DNA from: SIG299 sp051880375
Lineage (GTDB): Bacteria > Bacillota > Clostridia > Lachnospirales > Lachnospiraceae
Direction of reading: 5' to 3'
Assembly (NCBI GenBank): GCA_051880375.1
Contig: JBJENV010000041.1
Coordinates: 1-64,000 of the forward strand
Length of the DNA: 64,000 nt
In this document: one piece after another, positions 33,065 through 42,209 of the stretch
Numbering within the stretch: the stretch's first letter is position 1
Layout of the letters: every line of letters starts with the position of its first letter
The notes under the pieces: model-generated
Seen by the model: the letters and a program-made list of their open reading frames with translations, nothing else
The model's database searches: none
Told to the model about the DNA's origin: nothing
Translations under genes and position numbers: made by a program

Positions 33065-34600
33065 GTGAAATTTTTTAAGCCGTTAATGAGCAGGGTTATC
33101 ATTGTGGTAGTGCTGATACTGATTCAGATTGTCTGGGGACTGAGCATGTTTACAAAACTGACGGAGTATTCCGATGTGCTGAACATGGTTCTGACGATTA
33201 TCAGTGTATTTGTAGTTCTTTATATTATTAATAAAGCAGACAATCCGGCATATAAGCTGGCATGGACGATACCGATTCTGATTTTTCCTCTGTTTGGCGG
33301 CCTGCTGTACCTGATGTTCGGAGATAAACGTCCGACCAAGGCAATGCGCTATGTGATGGACAAGGCTTCCATGCGTTTTCAGCCGTATCTGACGCAGAAA
33401 GATGAGATTATGCAGAAGATAAAGGAAGAGGACAAGTCTGCCTATGGACAGGTAAAATATATTAATGACTGTGCCCGTTTTCCGGTATATGAAAACACGG
33501 AGTCCTATTATTATAAAAGCGGTGAGGACTGTTTCCCGGTGCTGCTTAGCGAGCTCAAAAAAGCGGAACATTATATTTTTATGGAATATTTCATTATCGA
33601 AGAAAACGATATGATGTGGAAGAGTGTGCTGGAAGTGTTAAAGCAGAAGGCGGCAGAAGGTGTGGATGTGCGTCTTCTCTATGACGATGCCGGCTGTGTA
33701 GCGCTGCTTCCGTATAAGTATTATCGGAAGCTTGAGAAGTTCGGAATTAAATGTGAGGCATTCAATCATGTGGTGCCGCTTGTTTCGCTTGTAATGAATA
33801 ATCGTGACCATAGAAAAATTACGGTCATTGACGGTCATACCGGTTTTATGGGTGGATGGAACCTGGCGGATGAATACATTAATCAAAAGGAGCGCTTCGG
33901 ATACTGGAAGGATACCGGTGTGATGCTTCGCGGTGATGCGGTCTGGAATCTGACGACGATGTTTTTAACAACCTGGAACAGCATTCGCGGAAACAAAGAC
34001 GAGGATATCACGCAGTATATGCCGGACCGGTATCAGGAGGGAAAATGTGAAAGCAACGGCTATGTACAGCCGTACGGTGATTCTCCGCTTGACAGAGAGC
34101 CGGTTTCGGAATCGGTCTATTTGAATATGATTAATGCGGCACAGGATTATATTTATATGACGACGCCGTATCTTGTCATAGATAACGAAATGATGACAGC
34201 CCTGATTCTTGCGGCAAAGCGCGGTGTGGATGTCCGTATCATTACACCGGGAATTCCGGATAAAAAGTATGTATTTCTGCTGACACAGTCCTACTATCCG
34301 CAGCTCGTGGAAGGCGGTGTTAAAATTTATCAGTTTGACCCCGGCTTTGTTCATGCAAAGTCCTTTGTCTGTGATGACAAGTTTGCGGTGGTCGGCACAA
34401 TCAATATGGATTACCGCAGCCTGTATCTGCACTTTGAATGCGGTACGTTCTTTTATAAAACGCCGGTAGTCGCTGCAGTCAAGGAGGATTTATCAGAGCT
34501 GATGGAGAGGTCAACGAGGCAGGAAAAATCCATGCTTCATGCAAGACTTCCGAAGCGTCTGGTGCAGGCGGTGCTTCGCGTACTCGCACCGTTAATGTAG
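33065..34600 (+). CDS. cls: Cardiolipin synthase
   Basis: Cardiolipin synthase joins two phosphatidylglycerol molecules to make cardiolipin in the membrane. The 511-aa product has two N-terminal spans (~10-30 and ~38-58), a PLDc_N segment (AWTIPILIFPLFGGLLYLMFG) and two phospholipase D HKD motifs: HRKITVIDG and HAKSFVCDD. The start is GTG 33065 behind a run of G (GAGGGGGGAC); the open frame starts at ATG 33029 but that lacks a ribosome-binding site. PgsA at 36877-37413 makes the precursor of its substrate. It is transcribed divergently from the DUF4397-like gene. Confidence 0.94.
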   Translation: MKFFKPLMSRVIIVVVLILIQIVWGLSMFTKLTEYSDVLNMVLTIISVFVVLYIINKADNPAYKLAWTIPILIFPLFGGLLYLMFGDKRPTKAMRYVMDKASMRFQPYLTQKDEIMQKIKEEDKSAYGQVKYINDCARFPVYENTESYYYKSGEDCFPVLLSELKKAEHYIFMEYFIIEENDMMWKSVLEVLKQKAAEGVDVRLLYDDAGCVALLPYKYYRKLEKFGIKCEAFNHVVPLVSLVMNNRDHRKITVIDGHTGFMGGWNLADEYINQKERFGYWKDTGVMLRGDAVWNLTTMFLTTWNSIRGNKDEDITQYMPDRYQEGKCESNGYVQPYGDSPLDREPVSESVYLNMINAAQDYIYMTTPYLVIDNEMMTALILAAKRGVDVRIITPGIPDKKYVFLLTQSYYPQLVEGGVKIYQFDPGFVHAKSFVCDDKFAVVGTINMDYRSLYLHFECGTFFYKTPVVAAVKEDLSELMERSTRQEKSMLHARLPKRLVQAVLRVLAPLM

Positions 34601-34663
34601 GTTACAGATTTCATTGAAGCAAAACGAATTTCAAGCGTATTTTGAAAGGAGAATGGCAATCAT

Positions 34664-35515
34664 ATGGCAGAATTGATTGACGGAAAAGCAATATCGGCAC
34701 AACTGAAGGAGGAAATCAAGGAGGAGACTGCAAAACTGCTTGCAGACGGAAAAACAGTAACACTTGCGGTGATTCAGGTCGGAAACGACCCGGCTTCGAC
34801 CGTTTATGTGGGAAATAAGAAAAAAGCATGTGAATACGTCGGATTCCGCTCTATGGCATACGAGCTGCCGGAGGAAACAACAGAGGAAGAATTGCTTTCG
34901 CTGATTCACAGCCTGAACGAAAATGATGAAGTGGACGGCATTCTGGTACAGCTTCCCCTTCCGAAACATCTTAAGGAAGAAAAGGTGCTGCTTGCCATTG
35001 CACCGGAAAAGGATGTAGACGGATTTCATCCGGTCAATGTGGGAAATCTGTTGATTGGCAGGGATGGTTTTGTTTCGTGTACTCCGGCAGGCATCATCGA
35101 ACTGCTGCACCGTTCGGGTATTGAAACGGAAGGGAAGGAGTGTGTGATTGTCGGAAGAAGCAATATTGTCGGAAAGCCGATGGCGGCGTTGATGCTGCGT
35201 GAAAATGCAACCGTAACAATCTGTCATTCCAGAACAAAGAATTTAAAGGAAGTAACAAAGCGTGCAGATATTCTGATTGTGGCAATCGGGAAGCCGCGCT
35301 TTATTACAGCCGAATATATCAAGCCGGGAGCCACGGTGATAGACGTCGGTATCCACCGCATGGAAGGTAAAAAGCTGTGCGGGGATGTGGACTTTGATGA
35401 GGCAAAAGAGGTCGCAGGAGCCATTACGCCGGTGCCGGGAGGCGTCGGACCGATGACAATTGCGATGCTCATGAAAAACTGTCTGATTTCGGCACAGAAG
35501 AAAGGCGGAAACTAG
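34664..35515 (+). CDS. folD: Bifunctional methylenetetrahydrofolate dehydrogenase/cyclohydrolase FolD
   Basis: FolD oxidises 5,10-methylene-THF to methenyl-THF with NADP+ and then hydrolyses it to 10-formyl-THF, feeding purine and fMet synthesis. The 283-aa product has the YVGNKKKACE segment with the catalytic Lys, DGILVQLPLPKH, the NADP-binding VGRSNIVGKPMA and the C-terminal PVPGGVGPMTIAML. ATG 34664 follows AAAGGAG. It abuts rimO without a gap. Confidence 0.97.
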   Translation: MAELIDGKAISAQLKEEIKEETAKLLADGKTVTLAVIQVGNDPASTVYVGNKKKACEYVGFRSMAYELPEETTEEELLSLIHSLNENDEVDGILVQLPLPKHLKEEKVLLAIAPEKDVDGFHPVNVGNLLIGRDGFVSCTPAGIIELLHRSGIETEGKECVIVGRSNIVGKPMAALMLRENATVTICHSRTKNLKEVTKRADILIVAIGKPRFITAEYIKPGATVIDVGIHRMEGKKLCGDVDFDEAKEVAGAITPVPGGVGPMTIAMLMKNCLISAQKKGGN

Positions 35516-36859
35516 ATGAATGTTTTGTTTGTATCCTTAGGATGCGATAAGAATCTTGTAGACAGCGAATTTATGCTCGGTCTGTTGCGTGACAATGGTT
35601 TTTCTCTGACGAATGAGGAGACAGAAGCAGATATTGTAGTAGTGAATACCTGTTGTTTTATCCATGATGCAAAAGAAGAAAGTATCCAGACGATATTAGA
35701 GCTGGCGGAATATAAAAAGACCGGAAGATTAAAGGCGCTGATTGTAACCGGATGTCTGGCACAGCGCTACAAGAAGGAAATCCTTACGGAAATTCCGGAA
35801 GTGGATGCAGTACTTGGTACAACGGCAAGCGATAAAATTGTTGAGGTCATCCGGGAAGTGCTGGAGGGGAAGCAGACAGAGTGCTATGCAGATCTTGATG
35901 CGCTTCCGTTGCCGGAAACCGCGCGTGTCAATACAACCGGTGGCTACTATTCCTATTTAAAGATTGCCGAGGGCTGTGACAAGCATTGCACTTACTGTAT
36001 TATTCCGTCTCTTCGCGGAAATTACCGCAGTATTCCGATGGAACGGCTTATAAAAGAAGCAGAATTTTTAGCAGAAGGCGGCACGAAGGAGCTGATTCTG
36101 ATTGCGCAGGAAACTACTGTGTACGGAATTGATTTATATGGAGAAAAGAAGCTTCCGGAACTGCTGCAACGTCTTTGTGCCATTGACGGAATTGAGTGGA
36201 TTCGCCTGATGTACTGTTATCCGGAGGAAATTACCGATGAACTGATTCAGACGATGAAGGAAGAGCCGAAAATCTGCCACTACCTGGATATGCCGATTCA
36301 GCATGCGGCAGACACGGTGTTAAAGAGAATGGGCCGTCGTACGAACCGCGCGGAGCTGGATGCTTTGATTGCAAAGCTTCGGAGAGAAATTCCGGACATT
36401 GCCCTCCGAACCTCTTTGATTACCGGCTTCCCGCAGGAAACGGAGGAGGAGCATGCAGAACTCCTTGATTTTGTAAAGTATACCGGATTTGAACGTCTCG
36501 GCGTTTTTACCTATTCCAAGGAGGAGAATACTCCGGCAGCGAAGATGAAGGGTCAGATTACAAAGAAACTCAAGCTGAAACGCCAGAAGGAACTGATGAG
36601 CTTACAGCAGGAGGTTTCTAAAAAACGAGGTAACGAAAAGGTAGGAACGCTGTTAAAGGTTATGATAGAAGGAAAGCTTCCGGAGGATAATATTTATATC
36701 GGACGTTCCTATATGGATGCACCGAATGTAGACGGATATGTTTTTGTACATTCGGAAGATTCCTATTTATCGGGTGATTTTGTGAATGTGAAAATTACGC
36801 AGGCAAAGGAATATGACCTGATTGGAGAAGCAATTTCCGAATTGGACGAATCAATTTAA
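35516..36859 (+). CDS. rimO: Ribosomal protein uS12 methylthiotransferase RimO
   Basis: RimO is a radical-SAM enzyme that adds a methylthio group to the conserved Asp of ribosomal protein S12. The 447-aa product has the N-terminal UPF0004 domain with three Cys for the first Fe-S cluster (SLGCDKN, NTCCF, TGCLAQRY), the radical-SAM CxxxCxxC (GCDKHCTYC) and a C-terminal TRAM domain. The ATG directly follows the folD stop. The wording GCDKNLVDSE and CDKHCTYCIIP fits RimO better than MiaB. Confidence 0.96.
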   Translation: MNVLFVSLGCDKNLVDSEFMLGLLRDNGFSLTNEETEADIVVVNTCCFIHDAKEESIQTILELAEYKKTGRLKALIVTGCLAQRYKKEILTEIPEVDAVLGTTASDKIVEVIREVLEGKQTECYADLDALPLPETARVNTTGGYYSYLKIAEGCDKHCTYCIIPSLRGNYRSIPMERLIKEAEFLAEGGTKELILIAQETTVYGIDLYGEKKLPELLQRLCAIDGIEWIRLMYCYPEEITDELIQTMKEEPKICHYLDMPIQHAADTVLKRMGRRTNRAELDALIAKLRREIPDIALRTSLITGFPQETEEEHAELLDFVKYTGFERLGVFTYSKEENTPAAKMKGQITKKLKLKRQKELMSLQQEVSKKRGNEKVGTLLKVMIEGKLPEDNIYIGRSYMDAPNVDGYVFVHSEDSYLSGDFVNVKITQAKEYDLIGEAISELDESI

Positions 36860-36876
36860 GAAAAAGGAGAAAAACT

Positions 36877-37413
36877 ATGAATCTGCCAAACAAAATTACA
36901 ATTTTTCGTGTCTGTATGATACCGGTATTTTTGTTCTTTTTCTTGTGGGACGGGATTCCGTACAGCAATTATATTGCACTTGTCGTTTTTGTAGTTGCGT
37001 GTATTTCAGATGCGGTAGACGGAAAGCTGGCAAGAAAGCATAACCTCGTCACAAACTTCGGAAAATTCATGGACCCGTTGGCGGACAAACTGCTTGTCTG
37101 TTCGGCGCTCATCTGCTTTGTGGACCTTGGCTATGTCAATGCGGTTATTATTATTGTCATTATTGCAAGAGAGTTTATTATCAGCGGTTTTCGTCTGGTA
37201 GCAGCGGATAACGGCCTTGTGCTGGCAGCAAGCTACTGGGGCAAGTTAAAAACAACGTCACAGATGATTATGTGTATTCTTCTGATTCTGCATCTGGATA
37301 CTGCATGGTTTTCCGTGCTGGAGCAGATTTTTATCTGGCTGTCGTTAGTGCTCACGGTGGTTTCTCTTGTGGATTATATTGTGAAGAACAAAAGTATATT
37401 AAAAGCAAAATAG
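36877..37413 (+). CDS. pgsA: CDP-diacylglycerol--glycerol-3-phosphate 3-phosphatidyltransferase
   Basis: PgsA makes phosphatidylglycerol phosphate from CDP-diacylglycerol and glycerol 3-phosphate. The 178-aa membrane protein has the CDP-alcohol phosphotransferase motif D-G-x2-A-R-x8-G-x3-D-x3-D, seen as DGKLAR, then NFGKFMDPLADK. It links CdsA (60883-61683), which makes CDP-diacylglycerol, with Lgt and Cls, which use phosphatidylglycerol. It is 17 nt after rimO, in the folD-rimO-pgsA operon. Confidence 0.95.
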   Translation: MNLPNKITIFRVCMIPVFLFFFLWDGIPYSNYIALVVFVVACISDAVDGKLARKHNLVTNFGKFMDPLADKLLVCSALICFVDLGYVNAVIIIVIIAREFIISGFRLVAADNGLVLAASYWGKLKTTSQMIMCILLILHLDTAWFSVLEQIFIWLSLVLTVVSLVDYIVKNKSILKAK

Positions 37414-37530
37414 AATTTTGAAAAAACATGAAAATGACGAAAAAATAACATACAAATGACATAGTTTCCATGTATAGTTGTGGCGGAAGAAAAATGACAG
37501 GAAACGGCCAGCTTATGGAAAGGAGCACAC

Positions 37531-38106
37531 ATGAGACTGAAAAAGTGTATTACTATGTTATTAACAGTTGTTATTGCCTGTGTGCTGTCCGGCTGCCGGC
37601 CACAGGAAAGACCGTCGGAGGAAGTAACGCCTACAGAATCTCCGTTGCCGGATGTTACCACGAATACTTTGGAAAATGCGCAGACACCGTTTCCGACGGA
37701 TGAACCGACACTTGCCCCAAGAGATACAAAGGAAATCGTGATATATACCCTCAATTCCGAAACTCTTCAAAAAGAGGCCGTTACAGCGCTTGTTTATGTA
37801 GAAAGCGAGCTGACGCCCGAGCTGATTATGGAACAGGTAATCGATGCCATGGAGGATGATTATTTTTACATCCAGATTGACAGCATTACTACCGAGGGAA
37901 AAAATATTATTGTAAGTTTTTGTGCGGATTCCACACCGGTATGTAATGTCGGGGCCAGTGTGGAAGGTGTCATTCTGGATGCTATCGGACAGAGCCTGTT
38001 GGATAATCTTCCGGAGTATTCGGGTGTTATTTATCGTGTAGAGGGCGGCGCCTACCAGAGTGGGCATATTGAAATCGGAATAGACGAAGTATTTATCAGC
38101 CGGTAA
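37531..38106 (+). CDS. GerMN-domain lipoprotein (sporulation/germination related)
   Basis: This 191-aa protein has a lipoprotein signal peptide with lipobox LSGC (Cys22), a Pro/Thr-rich linker (~30-65) and a single GerMN domain (~68-190: IVIYTLNSETLQKEAVT ... IEIGIDEVFISR). GerM in Bacillus has two such domains and acts in engulfment-channel assembly; single-domain lipoproteins of this type are common in Clostridia with unclear roles. ATG 37531 follows GGAAAGGAG. It would be processed by the Lgt encoded in this window. A 9-bp terminator stem overlaps its stop codon. The 117-nt gap upstream shows no clear sigma-A promoter. Confidence 0.82.
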   Translation: MRLKKCITMLLTVVIACVLSGCRPQERPSEEVTPTESPLPDVTTNTLENAQTPFPTDEPTLAPRDTKEIVIYTLNSETLQKEAVTALVYVESELTPELIMEQVIDAMEDDYFYIQIDSITTEGKNIIVSFCADSTPVCNVGASVEGVILDAIGQSLLDNLPEYSGVIYRVEGGAYQSGHIEIGIDEVFISR

Positions 38107-38144
38107 GCATTGTTATGAAGTTTTAAGGTGCTTACCGACTTTTT
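38101..38144 (+). terminator. Terminator after the GerMN lipoprotein gene
   Basis: CGGTAAGCA (38101-38109) pairs perfectly with TGCTTACCG (38129-38137), and TTTTT ends at 38144. The left arm contains the stop codon TAA of the lipoprotein gene. Confidence 0.72.
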
Positions 38145-38175
38145 GTGCTGTCAAGGGGAAAGGTTTGGTTACGAT

Positions 38176-39414
38176 ATGAGTAAAGTAGTCATCATAGGCG
38201 GCGGCCCTGCCGGTATGATTGCCGGGATTGCGGCTGCACGGTGCGGTCATGAGGTTCATCTGTTTGAAAAAAACGAAAAGCTTGGAAAAAAGCTGTTTAT
38301 TACCGGTAAGGGCAGGTGTAACCTGACAAATGCCTGTGACATGCAGGAACTGATGAAACAGGTCATGAGTAATCCGCGTTTTTTATATAGTGCATTTCAT
38401 CTGTTTGATAATGAAATGACCATGAATTTCTTTGAAGAAATCGGTCTGCCGCTGAAAATAGAACGCGGTAACAGAGTTTTCCCGAGGTCTGACCATTCTT
38501 CGGATGTAATCAAAGTACTGCAAAAGGAACTGGAACGACTTGGTGTGCAGCTTTATCTGAATACCGAGGTAACCGAGGTGAAAGAGCTAAACGGAGCATT
38601 CCGTTCGATTGTTTTCGGAAGGAAAGGACAGGAGATGGAAGCGGATGCCTGCATCATTGCAACGGGAGGTCTTTCTTATCCGAGTACCGGCTCCACCGGA
38701 GACGGGTATCGCTTTGCAAAGACACTCGGGCATACCATAACGCCCTTGCAGCCATCCTTAGTAGCAGTAGAAATAAAAGAAGAATTTGTAAAGCAACTGC
38801 AGGGGCTTTCCCTTAAAAATGTTGGTATCCGGCTGGTGCAGCAGGGAAAACTATTATATGCTGATTTCGGAGAAATGCTGTTTACACATTTCGGTGTCAG
38901 CGGTCCTCTGATTTTAAGCGCCAGCAGCTATATTGCATCAGAGCTTCAGAAAGGGAATCCTCTTCCGGAACTTCAGATTGACTTAAAACCGGCATTATCG
39001 GAAGAACAGGTGGATGCAAGAGTGATAAAGGATTTTGAAGAAGCAAAGAATAAGCAGTATAAAAATTCCCTGGAGCATCTTCTGCCGCAGAGAATGATTG
39101 ATGTTATTGTGGAAAGAAGCGGCATCCCTTCGGACAAGAAGGTCAATGAAATCTCCAGAGAGGAACGCAGGCGTATGGTCGGAGTATTAAAATGTCTGAC
39201 GCTGCATGTCTCAGGTCTGCGTGACTACAAGGAGGCTGTCATTACAAAGGGAGGAGTTTCCGTCAGGGAAGTACAGCCGGCTACGATGGAGTCCAGGCTT
39301 GTACAGGGGGTGTATTTTGCAGGAGAGGTGTTAGACCTTGATGCGATGACCGGTGGCTATAATCTGCAGATTGCATGGTCAACAGGCTATGCAGCCGGAA
39401 ATTCGCAGTATTAA
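38176..39414 (+). CDS. HI0933/YhiN-family flavoprotein (NAD(P)/FAD-dependent oxidoreductase)
   Basis: This 412-aa protein has an N-terminal FAD-binding Rossmann motif (VVIIGGGPAGMIAG), the family segment KLGKKLFITGKGRCNLTN, ATGGLSYPSTGSTGDGY and a C-terminal GEVLDLDAMTGGYNLQIAWSTG. The family is widespread, binds FAD and has no settled reaction. ATG 38176 gives the usual MSKVVIIGGG start; the longer open frame from 38128 lacks a site at the right distance. It precedes cmk by 47 nt, an arrangement often seen in Clostridia with cmk and ispH. Confidence 0.9.
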   Translation: MSKVVIIGGGPAGMIAGIAAARCGHEVHLFEKNEKLGKKLFITGKGRCNLTNACDMQELMKQVMSNPRFLYSAFHLFDNEMTMNFFEEIGLPLKIERGNRVFPRSDHSSDVIKVLQKELERLGVQLYLNTEVTEVKELNGAFRSIVFGRKGQEMEADACIIATGGLSYPSTGSTGDGYRFAKTLGHTITPLQPSLVAVEIKEEFVKQLQGLSLKNVGIRLVQQGKLLYADFGEMLFTHFGVSGPLILSASSYIASELQKGNPLPELQIDLKPALSEEQVDARVIKDFEEAKNKQYKNSLEHLLPQRMIDVIVERSGIPSDKKVNEISREERRRMVGVLKCLTLHVSGLRDYKEAVITKGGVSVREVQPATMESRLVQGVYFAGEVLDLDAMTGGYNLQIAWSTGYAAGNSQY

Positions 39415-39461
39415 AATAATTGCGCGGCAGTTCAACCTGCGGCAGAATGAGAGGACAGACA

Positions 39462-40142
39462 ATGAAGCATATCAATATTGCCATTGACGGACCGGCAGGA
39501 GCCGGAAAAAGTACAATCGCAAAAGCGGTTGCAAAAAAGCGGGATATCGTTTATGTAGACACCGGAGCGATGTACCGTGCCATCGGACTCTATATTTTAA
39601 GGAATGGCATCGCGCCTGACGATATTGTAACTATTGAGAAGGAGCTTCCGAACATTGATGTGTCCATCCTGTATGAAGATGGTGAACAGCTTGTACTGTT
39701 AAACGGAGAAAACGTCAACTCGGTGATTCGGACACAGGAGGTCGGCAATATGGCTTCGGCAACCTCCGTGCACAAAAAGGTGCGGGAGAAGCTGGTAGAG
39801 CTTCAGCAGGCTCTTGCGGCAAAGACGAGTGTTGTGATGGACGGCCGTGACATCGGTACGGCAGTTCTGCCGGATGCTGATGTAAAAATCTATCTGACGG
39901 CATCGGTTGAAGTTCGCGCAAAAAGAAGATTTGATGAACTGACGGCAAAAGGTGAGAACTGTGATTATGAAGTTTTAAAGCAGGAAATTGCAGCACGTGA
40001 TGAACGCGACATGACGCGGGAAAATTCTCCGCTTCGTAAGGCAGAGGATGCCGTCGAGGTGGATACTTCGGATCTGAGTATTGAAGAAGCGGTAGCTGCG
40101 ATTGAACAGGTGATTTTGAGAAAAACACAGATGATAGGATAG
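39462..40142 (+). CDS. cmk: (d)CMP kinase
   Basis: Cytidylate kinase phosphorylates CMP and dCMP using ATP. The 226-aa product has the P-loop GPAGAGKST near the N-terminus, the DTGAMYRA nucleotide-monophosphate site, and VVMDGRDIGTAVLPDADVK. ATG 39462 follows GAGAGGA at 39449-39455; upstream in-frame starts at 39420 and 39447 are not supported by spacing. It heads the cmk-ispH/S1 pair; in many bacteria cmk precedes rpsA, which fits the S1 part of the next gene. Confidence 0.96.
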   Translation: MKHINIAIDGPAGAGKSTIAKAVAKKRDIVYVDTGAMYRAIGLYILRNGIAPDDIVTIEKELPNIDVSILYEDGEQLVLLNGENVNSVIRTQEVGNMASATSVHKKVREKLVELQQALAAKTSVVMDGRDIGTAVLPDADVKIYLTASVEVRAKRRFDELTAKGENCDYEVLKQEIAARDERDMTRENSPLRKAEDAVEVDTSDLSIEEAVAAIEQVILRKTQMIG

Positions 40143-40178
40143 TGGTATCGCAAATAATTAAGTATGGAAGTATAACAG

Positions 40179-42101
40179 ATGGAAGTAAAGGTAGCAAAAA
40201 GCGCAGGCTTTTGTTTTGGAGTGAAGCGCGCAATGGAGCTTGTGTTAAAGCAGCAGGCACTCGGAAAGCAGGTTTACACCTACGGACCGCTGATTCATAA
40301 TGAAGAAGTTGTAAATTCACTTGCAAAACAAGGTGTATGCGTGGTAAACTCTAAAGAAGAATGGGAAGGGAAAACTCCGGGAACACTGATTATACGTTCC
40401 CATGGCGTTTCAAGAGAGATTTATGAGCAGATGAAAAGCAGTGCTCATGAGGTTTTGGATGCAACCTGCCCGTTTGTAAAAAAAATTCATCGGATTGTGG
40501 AACAGGAGAGCTCAGGCGGAAGACGTATTGTAGTCATCGGAAATGAGAAGCATCCGGAGGTACAGGGAATTTTAGGATGGTGTAATAGTCCGGCAATTGT
40601 CATTGAAAACGAAGAAATGGCAGAAAATTTAGGACTAAATACCCAGGAAAAGCTTTGTGTTGTAGCCCAGACGACATTTAACAGCAAGAAATTTCAAGAT
40701 TTAGTTGAAATTATAGCTAAAAAGGGTTATGATATACTTGTTTTAAGTACGATATGCAGTGCCACAGAAGAGCGTCAGAGCGAAACGAGAAGCTTGGCGG
40801 CGGAATCGGACGCAATGATTGTCATCGGTGGTGCGCATAGCTCAAATACACGTAAGTTGTATGAGATATCAAAACAGCAATGTGTAAATACTTACTTTAT
40901 ACAGAAACTTACTGACCTTGATTTAACTTCGTTTAAATCATTCCGTAGTGTAGGTATTACAGCAGGGGCATCAACCCCAAACAATATTATCAAGGAGGTT
41001 CATACCAGCATGTCAGAATTAAGTTTTGATCAATTATTGGAGGAGTCTTTTAAGACAATACACAACGGAGAGGTAGTCGAGGGTACTGTGATTCGTGTTA
41101 AAGAAGACGAAATTGTCTTAAATATAGGCTACAAAGCTGACGGTATCATTACCAGAAGCGAGTACACAAACACTCCGAATGTGGATTTAACCACAGTAGT
41201 AAAAGAAGGCGACAAGATGCAGGCAAAGGTTCTGAAGGTAAACGATGGCGAGGGTCAGGTATTGTTAACCTATAAGAGACTTGCAGCAGAGAAGGGAAGC
41301 AAGAGATTAGAAGAAGCTTTCAACAACAAGGAAGTTTTAACTGCTCCGGTTTCCGCAGTGTTAGAAGGCGGTTTAAGCGTTATCGTGGATGAAACAAGAG
41401 TATTCATTCCGGCAAGCCTTGTATCCGATACGTATGAAAAGGATTTATCCAAGTATAAGGATCAGGAAATTGAATTTGTAATCAGTGAGTTCAATCCGAA
41501 GAGAAGAAGAATTATCGGTGACCGTAAGCAGCTTCTTCTTGCAAAGAAGGCAGAGCTTCAGAAGGAACTTTTTGAGAGAATTCATGTTGGCGATGTAGTA
41601 GAAGGTACCGTTAAGAATGTTACCGATTTCGGTGTTTTCATCGATCTCGGCGGTGTAGACGGTCTGCTTCATATTTCCGAAATGTCCTGGGGCAGAGTAG
41701 AAAATCCGAAGAAGGTATTTAAGACCGGCGACAGTGTTCGTGCTTTCATTAAAGACATTTCCGGCGAGAAGGTTGCCTTAAGCTTAAAGTTTGAGGATCA
41801 GAATCCTTGGGCAAATGCAGAAACAGATTATGCGGTAGGTAATGTGGTAACCGGTAAGGTTGCACGTATGACTGATTTTGGTGCATTTGTTGAACTGGTA
41901 CCTGGTGTAGATGCACTTCTGCATGTTTCCCAGATTTCCAGAAACCATGTAGACAAGCCTGCAGATGTATTAAAGATTGGTCAGGAAATTACAGCGAAGA
42001 TTGTAGACTTCAATCTGGCAGATAAGAAGATTAGTCTGAGCATGAAGGCGCTGGAAACTCCGGCTGAGGAACCGGCTGCTGAAGAAGAGTCTGCAGAATA
42101 A
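40179..42101 (+). CDS. ispH: IspH fused to S1-domain (RpsA-like) protein
   Basis: This 640-aa fusion joins 4-hydroxy-3-methylbut-2-enyl diphosphate reductase (residues ~1-277) with four S1 RNA-binding domains (~290-625). IspH makes IPP and DMAPP in the last step of the MEP pathway; its Fe-S cysteines are Cys12, Cys97 and Cys193, and TEERQ is present. The S1 repeats include VEGTVKNVTDFGVFIDLGG and TGKVARMTDFGAFVELVPG, like bacterial S1. Such fusions are known in Clostridia. AAGGAGG at 40992-40998 precedes an in-frame ATG at 41010 (Met278) exactly at the junction, so a separate S1 protein may also be made. The MEP enzyme Dxr is encoded at 61716-62909. Confidence 0.95.
   Translation: MEVKVAKSAGFCFGVKRAMELVLKQQALGKQVYTYGPLIHNEEVVNSLAKQGVCVVNSKEEWEGKTPGTLIIRSHGVSREIYEQMKSSAHEVLDATCPFVKKIHRIVEQESSGGRRIVVIGNEKHPEVQGILGWCNSPAIVIENEEMAENLGLNTQEKLCVVAQTTFNSKKFQDLVEIIAKKGYDILVLSTICSATEERQSETRSLAAESDAMIVIGGAHSSNTRKLYEISKQQCVNTYFIQKLTDLDLTSFKSFRSVGITAGASTPNNIIKEVHTSMSELSFDQLLEESFKTIHNGEVVEGTVIRVKEDEIVLNIGYKADGIITRSEYTNTPNVDLTTVVKEGDKMQAKVLKVNDGEGQVLLTYKRLAAEKGSKRLEEAFNNKEVLTAPVSAVLEGGLSVIVDETRVFIPASLVSDTYEKDLSKYKDQEIEFVISEFNPKRRRIIGDRKQLLLAKKAELQKELFERIHVGDVVEGTVKNVTDFGVFIDLGGVDGLLHISEMSWGRVENPKKVFKTGDSVRAFIKDISGEKVALSLKFEDQNPWANAETDYAVGNVVTGKVARMTDFGAFVELVPGVDALLHVSQISRNHVDKPADVLKIGQEITAKIVDFNLADKKISLSMKALETPAEEPAAEEESAE
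40992..41012 (+). promoter_or_regulatory. Internal ribosome-binding site and start at the IspH/S1 junction
   Basis: AAGGAGG (40992-40998) is followed after 11 nt by ATG 41010, in frame with the fusion gene, and the peptide from there (MSELSFDQLLEES) looks like a natural N-terminus of an S1 protein. The spacing is a little long but usable. Initiation here would give a 363-aa protein with four S1 domains. Confidence 0.55.
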
Positions 42102-42139
42102 CAGGAAGGTAAATAGCGCACTTAATAAGGTGCAGACGG

Positions 42140-42170
42140 CTTAAGCGGACCTTGTGTCCGCTTAAGTTTT
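42140..42170 (+). terminator. Terminator after ispH-S1
   Basis: CTTAAGCGGAC (42140-42150) pairs perfectly with GTCCGCTTAAG (42156-42166) around a 5-nt loop, followed by TTTT. It ends the cmk-ispH unit before cheR. Confidence 0.85.
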
Positions 42171-42209
42171 ATAAACGAAATGAGATGCGGAACTTAGGAG
42201 GTGGCAGTA

